This document shows positions 24,853 through 29,539 of a stretch of 29,539 nt of DNA, piece by piece. A program made the translations under genes and the position numbers. Positions within the stretch are counted from its first letter, which is position 1; each line of letters opens with the position of its first letter. The DNA is from Bacteroidales bacterium. GTDB lineage: Bacteria; Bacteroidota; Bacteroidia; Bacteroidales; UBA932. Below the pieces are notes generated by a model. The model was not told where the DNA came from. It saw only the letters and a list, made by a program, of their open reading frames with translations, and did not search any database. Location of the stretch: NCBI GenBank assembly GCA_024689525.1, contig JAILDI010000084.1, forward strand, positions 1-29,539, read 5' to 3'.

Positions 24853-24855
24853 CAA
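24826..24855 (-). promoter_or_regulatory. TPR-barrel operon promoter, interlocked with the ftsE promoter
   Basis: On the minus strand TTG (24855-24853), a 19-bp spacer and TAAATTTG (24833-24826) match the consensus. Its -33 box directly follows the ftsE -7 box, and its -7 box directly follows the ftsE -33 box, because TTGCAA sits at both ends. Confidence 0.75.
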
Positions 24856-24857
24856 AC

Positions 24858-25526
24858 ATGAATGCACTGATACATTTCGCTGCGGCCGATATTGGCAACG
24901 GGGACACTCCCGTAGTCTACGGGCTGGACATGGATGTGTTCCCCGGAGACCTTCTGTACATCGTGGGCAAAGTAGGCTCCGGAAAGACTTCCATCATACG
25001 TACAATCACCGCGGAGAATCCCCTCCTCGGTGGCGAGGCCTCCGTCTGCGGCTATGCCCTTGCAGGCATCAAGCGCCGGGACATTCCGTTCCTGCGCCGC
25101 CGTCTGGGCATCGTCTTCCAGGACTTCCAGCTCCTGATGGACCGAAGCGTGGAGGACAACCTGTACTTCGTGCTCCGCTCCACCGGATGGAAGGACAAGG
25201 AGCAGATGGATCAGCGCATCTGCGAAGTGCTGGCCTCAGTCGGCCTGGAAACCAAGGCCCACAAGATGCCCCACCAGCTCTCCGGCGGCGAGCAGCAGCG
25301 CGTGGCCATCGCCCGTGCCCTCCTTAACAAGCCCCAGGTGATCCTTGCCGATGAACCCACCGGCAACCTGGACGCGGAAACCGCGGAAGGCATCCTGAAC
25401 CTTTTGTGCTCCCTCAACTCCTCCGGCACCGCCGTGGTGATGGTAACCCACAATATGTCCATCCTGGACAACCACCCCGGCAAGGTGTTCGTGTGCGAAG
25501 GAGAACGCTGCACGGAGCGCGTATGA
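24858..25526 (+). CDS. ftsE: ABC transporter ATP-binding protein, FtsE-like
   Basis: A 222-residue ABC ATPase. Walker A is GKVGSGKTS at 37-45, the Q-loop is in VFQDFQLL, the signature is [15 protein letters not shown], Walker B is [12 protein letters not shown], and the H-loop is MVTHN. FtsE works with the membrane protein FtsX to control cell-wall hydrolases at the division site. No ftsX lies in the window, so a role with another permease of the MacB/LolD type cannot be excluded. The start at 24858 was chosen because the promoter -7 box lies directly before it. Upstream in-frame codons lie in the divergent TPR gene. The stop overlaps the nth start by 4 nt (ATGA). Confidence 0.85.
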   Translation: MNALIHFAAADIGNGDTPVVYGLDMDVFPGDLLYIVGKVGSGKTSIIRTITAENPLLGGEASVCGYALAGIKRRDIPFLRRRLGIVFQDFQLLMDRSVEDNLYFVLRSTGWKDKEQMDQRICEVLASVGLETKAHKMPHQLSGGEQQRVAIARALLNKPQVILADEPTGNLDAETAEGILNLLCSLNSSGTAVVMVTHNMSILDNHPGKVFVCEGERCTERV

Positions 25527-26158
25527 CACTCAAGGAAAGATATGCCGCAATAGTGGGATGGTTTATGGAAAACCGTCCCGTGGCGGAGTCTGAACTGCAT
25601 TTCGAGAGCCCTTTCCAGTTGCTTGTGGCAGTGATTTTGTCGGCCCAGTGCACGGACAAACGGGTAAATATGGTAACCCCTGCGTTGTTCGCCGCTTATC
25701 CCACTCCTTTTGAGCTGGCGGCCGCTTCCTTCGACGATGTGTATGCGCTTGTCAAGAGCGTCTCCTACCCCAACGCCAAAAGCCGTCACCTCATCGACAT
25801 GGCGGCAAAGCTGATTGCGGAGTTCGGCGGTGAAGTTCCCTCGGATATCGACGCCCTGATGTCCCTCCCCGGCGTGGGCCGCAAAACCGCCAACGTCATC
25901 GCCTCCATCGTCTACGACCAACCCGTCATCGCCGTGGACACACACGTCTTCCGCGTGTCCCACCGCCTCGGCCTCTCCCGCGGCTCCACCCCCTACGAAG
26001 TGGAGCAGGACCTCGAACGCCACATCCCCGCCGCCCAGCGCCCCATCGCCCACCACTGGCTCATCCTCCACGGCCGCTACACCTGCACCGCCCGCAACCC
26101 CAAGTGCTCCTCCTGCGGCCTTGCCCCCTTCTGCCCCTCCCGCCACTCCACACACTAA
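25523..26158 (+). CDS. nth: Endonuclease III (DNA glycosylase/AP lyase)
   Basis: A 211-residue base-excision repair enzyme that removes oxidised pyrimidines and cleaves at abasic sites. The helix-hairpin-helix is [12 protein letters not shown] with catalytic Lys121. Catalytic Asp139 is in [11 protein letters not shown]. The C-terminal iron-sulfur ligands are Cys188, Cys195, Cys198 and Cys204 with C-x6-C-x2-C-x5-C spacing. These positions are each one residue from the E. coli protein (120, 138, 187, 194, 197, 203), so the alignment is nearly gap-free. The start overlaps the ftsE stop (ATGA), giving translational coupling. The 3' third of the gene is strongly rich in C at third codon positions. 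Confidence 0.97.
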   Translation: MTLKERYAAIVGWFMENRPVAESELHFESPFQLLVAVILSAQCTDKRVNMVTPALFAAYPTPFELAAASFDDVYALVKSVSYPNAKSRHLIDMAAKLIAEFGGEVPSDIDALMSLPGVGRKTANVIASIVYDQPVIAVDTHVFRVSHRLGLSRGSTPYEVEQDLERHIPAAQRPIAHHWLILHGRYTCTARNPKCSSCGLAPFCPSRHSTH

Positions 26159-26159
26159 T

Positions 26160-26193
26160 CTCGTCCACGATTTTGCCCGAAAACGTGGATGAG
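26160..26193. terminator. Hairpin between nth and pgm
   Basis: CTCGTCCACG at 26160-26169 pairs with CGTGGATGAG at 26184-26193 (one G-U). TTTT/AAAA adds four more pairs beyond a bulged A, with a 5-nt loop. No strong T run follows in either direction. It lies between convergent stops and probably acts as a terminator or transcript-end stabiliser. The remaining 23 bases before pgm show nothing notable. Confidence 0.6.
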
Positions 26194-26216
26194 TTGAACA
26201 GTTATACAGGCGGGGC

Positions 26217-27881
26217 CTAGCTGATGAATTGCGCTTTCAGGGCGTCGATTTTGGCGGGGGCATCGCTGCCGTGGGCGCCGAAGTAGAATTTGATCTTGGG
26301 TTCGGTGCCGGAGGGACGGACGGACACTACGTCGCCGGCCTCGTTGAAAAACTGGAGGACGTTGCTCTTGGGCAGGCCGGTCTCTTCGGGTTTGTTATAG
26401 TCGATGACCTTGGCGAGGGGGCTGCCGGCGATCTGTGCGGGAGGGCAGGCGCGATAGTCGGCCATGATCTTCTGGATTTCCTCGGCGCCACTCTTGCCTT
26501 TGCGGACGATGTACACCATCTTCTCCACGTACAGGCCATACTCCTTGTACACTTTCTGGAGCAGCTGCCACAGGGTAAGGCCCTGCTCTGCAGCCCAGGC
26601 GGCGCATTCAGCGACGGCGCAGCCTGCAACCTGTGCGCACTTGTCACGTACGAATGAGCCCAGGTTGAAACCGTAGCTCTCTTCACCGCCGCACACGAAC
26701 TCAGTCTTGCCTTCCTGCTGCTTCTGCACCTCTGCGATGTACTTGAAGCCGGTGAGCACATTGTAGCACTTCACGCCGAAGCTCTCGCAAATGGCGGCGA
26801 TGAGTTCGGATGTGACGATAGTCTTCACGCAGTACTGCTTGCCATCCAGTTTGCCAAGCTCCTTCCAGCGCCTGAGAATATAGTATGTGAGGAAGCTCCA
26901 GGTCTGGTTGCCGGTGAGCTGCACCATCTTGCCGGAATCGTCACGGACGGCGATGCCAAGACGGTCTGCATCCGGGTCCGTTGCCAGGACCAGGTCGGCT
27001 CCCGTTTCCTCTGCCTTGGCAAGGGCCATTGCCATTGCGGCGGGCTCTTCCGGGTTGGGCGATACCACCGTGGGGAAGTTGCCGTCGTTCACGTCCTGTT
27101 CAGGCACGTGGATGATGTTGGTGAAGCCGATGCGCTTAAGGGCTTCCGGCATCAGGCGTACGCCGCAGCCGTGCAGGGGCGTATACACGATCTTCATATC
27201 GGCATGCTTCTTCACGGCTTCCGGGCTGAGCATCAGGGTGAGCTGGTCGGCCAGGTAGTGTTCGTCCACATCGGCCCCCATCATTTCGATGCCGCCGATT
27301 TCGGCGCCTACCACGGGGGTGAAGCGTACATCGGCAGGGTCTTCAATCCTGGCGACTTCGGCTACGATGTCCTTGTCCACGGGTGCGGTGATCTGGCCGC
27401 CGTCGCTCCAGAACACTTTGTAGCCGTTGTACTCCTTGGGGTTGTGGCTGGCGGTTACCATGATGCCGGCGGTTGCCCCCTTGAAGCGGATGGAGTAGCT
27501 GAGTTCCGGGGTGGGACGAAGGGCGTCGAACAGATACACGTGGATGCCGTTGTTGGAGAGGACGTCGGCGCTGATCTTGGCGAAGAGGGCCGAGTTGTTG
27601 CGGGAGTCATAAGCGATGCACACGCTCTTGGAACCTGCGACGTGCTCCTTGATGTAGTTTGCAAGGCCCTGTGTAGCCATTCCCACGGTGTACTTGTTCA
27701 TCCGGTTGGTGCCCACGCCCATAGTGCCGCGGAGGCCGCCGGTACCGAATTCCAGATTGCGGTAGAATGCGTCTTCCAGCCCCACCGGATCCGTGTCCAT
27801 AAGCTGCTTGACCTGGGCCTTGGTCTCTTCGTCGAAGTTGCCCTGAAGCCAACTGTTGGCTACCTGCTTGAAGTCTTTCAT
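26217..27881 (-). CDS. Phosphoglucomutase/phosphomannomutase
   Basis: A 554-residue alpha-D-phosphohexomutase that interconverts hexose 1- and 6-phosphates in the cytosol, supplying sugar nucleotides and glycogen metabolism. The phosphoserine loop is TASHNP with Ser145. The magnesium loop is DPDADR with Asp302, Asp304 and Asp306. The sugar-binding loop is GGEESYGF near 400, and the phosphate-binding loop [10 protein letters not shown] is near 526. The N-terminal FGTGGLRG is typical of the PGM2/PgcA branch, and the length fits it. Substrate choice between glucose and mannose (or ribose/deoxyribose) cannot be decided from these motifs. It is a single-gene unit, divergent from the methyltransferase gene. 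Confidence 0.93.
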   Translation of the reverse strand: MKDFKQVANSWLQGNFDEETKAQVKQLMDTDPVGLEDAFYRNLEFGTGGLRGTMGVGTNRMNKYTVGMATQGLANYIKEHVAGSKSVCIAYDSRNNSALFAKISADVLSNNGIHVYLFDALRPTPELSYSIRFKGATAGIMVTASHNPKEYNGYKVFWSDGGQITAPVDKDIVAEVARIEDPADVRFTPVVGAEIGGIEMMGADVDEHYLADQLTLMLSPEAVKKHADMKIVYTPLHGCGVRLMPEALKRIGFTNIIHVPEQDVNDGNFPTVVSPNPEEPAAMAMALAKAEETGADLVLATDPDADRLGIAVRDDSGKMVQLTGNQTWSFLTYYILRRWKELGKLDGKQYCVKTIVTSELIAAICESFGVKCYNVLTGFKYIAEVQKQQEGKTEFVCGGEESYGFNLGSFVRDKCAQVAGCAVAECAAWAAEQGLTLWQLLQKVYKEYGLYVEKMVYIVRKGKSGAEEIQKIMADYRACPPAQIAGSPLAKVIDYNKPEETGLPKSNVLQFFNEAGDVVSVRPSGTEPKIKFYFGAHGSDAPAKIDALKAQFIS

Positions 27882-27914
27882 AGAGTTATTGTGTTTTTAG
27901 TGTTTTCTCATCCA

Positions 27915-27945
27915 CAAATTTAACTATTATTTTCTACCTTTGCAA
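27915..27945 (-). promoter_or_regulatory. Phosphoglucomutase promoter
   Basis: On the minus strand TTG (27945-27943), a 20-bp spacer and TAAATTTG (27922-27915) match the consensus. The leader is about 30 nt. The -33 box directly follows the -7 box of the divergent methyltransferase promoter, as at the TPR/ftsE region. Confidence 0.7.
27935..27942 (+). promoter_or_regulatory. -7 element of the methyltransferase gene
   Basis: TACCTTTG matches TAnnTTTG and lies 5 nt before the ATG at 27948, again implying a leaderless or nearly leaderless transcript. No TTG occurs 19-20 bp upstream. Confidence 0.6.
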
Positions 27946-27947
27946 CA

Positions 27948-29129
27948 ATGATTTTTGCCGATTTCATATTGCAGCACCAGGCCGATGACCCGGCCGCCCT
28001 GGCCCTCTCCCGCAGGCGCTTCGCCGACTTCCCCGACTTCTCCCTGGCGCTCACCACTCTTGAAGCCCGACGCAAGCTTCGCGGCAAAGTTCCCGAGTGG
28101 GTGGATGTGCCCTCCCTGCACTTCCCCCTGCCTCTGAGCGCAGAGCAGTGCAGCTCATCAGAAACTGCAACATACAAATCTAAATTGCTGCAAAAGTGCA
28201 ATATTGCAGATTTAACCGGAGGTCTTGGAGTGGATGCGTGGGCTTTCGCAAAAGCAGGCCTCAAGGTGCTGTACAATGATATGCGGCCGGAGCTGGTGAA
28301 GGCGGCAAGGCACAATTTCGCAGAGCTCGGTTTGGATGGAGTGCAGTTCCGTTGCGCCGAAATAAAGCCAGGTGCCATAGATGGAATTCTGGATGGGTTC
28401 AAGGCCGATGTGTTCTTCATGGATCCTGCAAGGAGGGATTCTGCCGGAGGGAAAGTGTTCCGGATTGCGGACTGCTCGCCGGATGTAACAGAACTTCTTC
28501 CGGAGCTGTTCGCCAAAGCCCGGTACGTTCTCATAAAGCTCTCCCCCATGCTGGACATAACCCTTGGCGCTCGCGAACTGGGACACAGCGTGCGCGAGGT
28601 TCATGTGGTGGGTGCCGATGGCGAATGCAAGGAACTCCTCTTCCTTCTGGACCGCGACCACACAGGCGGCTACTCCATAACCGTTGCCGATGGCGGCAGC
28701 ACCCTGCAGTTCTCCCCCGCCGCGGAGCAGGAGGCCCAGGCTATGCTGGCCCCGGAAGATCTCCCCTCCCATCTGTTCGTTCCCGGCAAGGCCCTCCTGA
28801 AGGCCGGCTGCTTCAAACTCCTGAGCCGGAGCTACGGCCTCCTCAAAGCCGGCACCAGTGCACACCTGTATTTCGCAGACACCCCCGTAGCCGCACTCCA
28901 GCCCTTCGGCAAGTGGTTACGCGTTCTGGAAAGCGCCCCTCTGGACAAACGCTCCATCCGCGACTTTGCGGTCCGCTACCCCGATGCCGATGTCACCGCC
29001 CGCGCAGTTCCCCTCACCTCCGAGGAACTCCGCAAACGCCTCGGTTCCCGCTCCGGAGGCCCCGCCCACATCTTCGCCTTCCGCCACGAAAAAAGCGGAC
29101 GCAACCTCATGGTCGCAGCCGCCCTCTAA
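27948..29129 (+). CDS. Class I SAM-dependent methyltransferase, PG_1098/THUMP-like family
   Basis: A 393-residue predicted RNA methyltransferase. The N-terminal 80 residues match the ferredoxin-like part of PG_1098-type proteins. The Rossmann domain has SAM motif I DLTGGLGVD (88-96), an acidic residue after the second strand (Asp111) and MDPARR (158-163) at the motif IV position. The last 80-100 residues (from about ALLKAGCFKLLS) correspond to the THUMP-like domain of this family, which points to a structured RNA substrate. The exact target is not known. The start is fixed by the -7 box 5 nt upstream. It converges on the outer-membrane protein gene with 10 nt between stops and no terminator. 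Confidence 0.87.
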   Translation: MIFADFILQHQADDPAALALSRRRFADFPDFSLALTTLEARRKLRGKVPEWVDVPSLHFPLPLSAEQCSSSETATYKSKLLQKCNIADLTGGLGVDAWAFAKAGLKVLYNDMRPELVKAARHNFAELGLDGVQFRCAEIKPGAIDGILDGFKADVFFMDPARRDSAGGKVFRIADCSPDVTELLPELFAKARYVLIKLSPMLDITLGARELGHSVREVHVVGADGECKELLFLLDRDHTGGYSITVADGGSTLQFSPAAEQEAQAMLAPEDLPSHLFVPGKALLKAGCFKLLSRSYGLLKAGTSAHLYFADTPVAALQPFGKWLRVLESAPLDKRSIRDFAVRYPDADVTARAVPLTSEELRKRLGSRSGGPAHIFAFRHEKSGRNLMVAAAL

Positions 29130-29139
29130 TAGTCAAATC

Positions 29140-29539
29140 TTACCACAGTATCAAACCAACGGTCCAGTATGAGAACTGCGGGCCGAAGCCTTGCTGGAAC
29201 TGGGAGCCGGGGCTGTACTTGCCGTAAATGCCCAGGTGGGCATAGGTGAGGGAAGCGCGGTAGCTGTAAGTGAAAGGAATGCCGTTGATGCCTTTCTCCT
29301 TAACTTTAACCTTTTCACCGTTCAGATCATTGGCCTTGGTAACGGTGACACCGTCGAAATTGAACTCGGCCACTACACCGCCGGCGATGCAAAGGTCACC
29401 GAAGTGAAGCTTCAGCTGAACGGGAATGTCGAAGCCGAAGCTGCGCAGGACCGACTTGCGGATCTTGCTGTAAGGACTGCCCTCCAGAGCGGCAACAGAA
29501 ATACCGCCATTGCCGTCGGCAAGCCAGTAACTGCTCTTC
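29140..29539 (-). CDS. Outer-membrane beta-barrel protein, C-terminal part (cut by window end)
   Basis: The reading frame is open from the right edge of the window (in frame from 29538) to the stop at 29140, giving about 132 C-terminal residues. Alternating hydrophobic/polar strands are visible: FDIPVQLKLHFGDLCIAGG, FTYSYRASLTYAHLGIYG and FSYWTVGLILW. The final residue is Trp, consistent with the aromatic last residue recognised by the BAM machinery. This fits a porin or OmpW/OmpA-like barrel. A shorter frame from GTG at 29373 is not the real gene, because coding character continues upstream of it. The start and any signal peptide lie outside the window. Confidence 0.75.
   Translation of the reverse strand, partial: KSSYWLADGNGGISVAALEGSPYSKIRKSVLRSFGFDIPVQLKLHFGDLCIAGGVVAEFNFDGVTVTKANDLNGEKVKVKEKGINGIPFTYSYRASLTYAHLGIYGKYSPGSQFQQGFGPQFSYWTVGLILW

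Noticed and set aside
25406..25522. Upstream extension of nth to an earlier ATG at 25406
   Set aside because: It lies inside ftsE in another frame; the ATGA overlap start at 25523 aligns almost residue for residue with E. coli endonuclease III.

Overview
The window comes from a GC-rich member of the Bacteroidota, most likely Bacteroidales. Promoters follow the Bacteroidetes pattern (TTG or TTTG, a 19-20 bp spacer, then TAnnTTTG), Shine-Dalgarno sites are mostly absent, and the gene content fits: a phosphoserine phosphatase with an ACT-like N-terminal region, a PG_1098-like methyltransferase, a tig-clpP-clpX cluster, an S9 dipeptidyl peptidase and many lipoprotein or outer-membrane proteins. 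Genus cannot be fixed from the sequence. No phage, insertion sequence, CRISPR array or rRNA was seen.

Layout. 1-2.6 kb: DUF805 membrane protein, serB and an overlapping lipoprotein nuclease (minus). 2.6-5.8 kb: a membrane-anchored unknown protein (plus), a lipoprotein alpha/beta hydrolase (minus) and a peptide deformylase with a signal peptide (plus). 5.9-9.7 kb: an S9 dipeptidyl peptidase with a small membrane protein, then a PAP2 phosphatase fused to a VanX-type D-Ala-D-Ala dipeptidase (minus). 9.8-10.25 kb: two short overlapping genes that look like internally deleted remnants of a lipoprotein/beta-barrel pair. 10.3-12.6 kb: a secreted unknown protein and a self-contained hipBA toxin-antitoxin cassette with its own promoter, operator-like dyads and terminator. 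12.6-20.1 kb: a tightly packed run gyrB-pgpH-tig-clpP-clpX (minus), followed by tRNA-Val(GAC) with its own promoter and a terminator. 20.1-24.8 kb: a translationally coupled TPR protein and beta-barrel protein (minus). 24.86-26.16 kb: ftsE-like ATPase and nth (plus). 26.2-27.9 kb: phosphoglucomutase (minus). 27.9-29.1 kb: a PG_1098-like methyltransferase (plus). 29.14 kb to the end: the C-terminus of an outer-membrane beta-barrel protein (minus).

How it works together. Most genes are housekeeping: serine synthesis, DNA topology, c-di-AMP turnover, protein folding and degradation, DNA repair and sugar phosphate metabolism. They are mixed with an envelope set: lipoprotein nuclease, esterase, dipeptidyl peptidase, PAP2-VanX fusion, exported deformylase and TPR/barrel pair. 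The observations most worth following are the PAP2-VanX fusion, the deformylase preceded by a signal peptide, a near-symmetric divergent promoter between the TPR gene and ftsE (with a relative at pgm/methyltransferase), start codons only 5-6 nt behind the -7 element, the hipBA operator layout, and the paired remnant genes.
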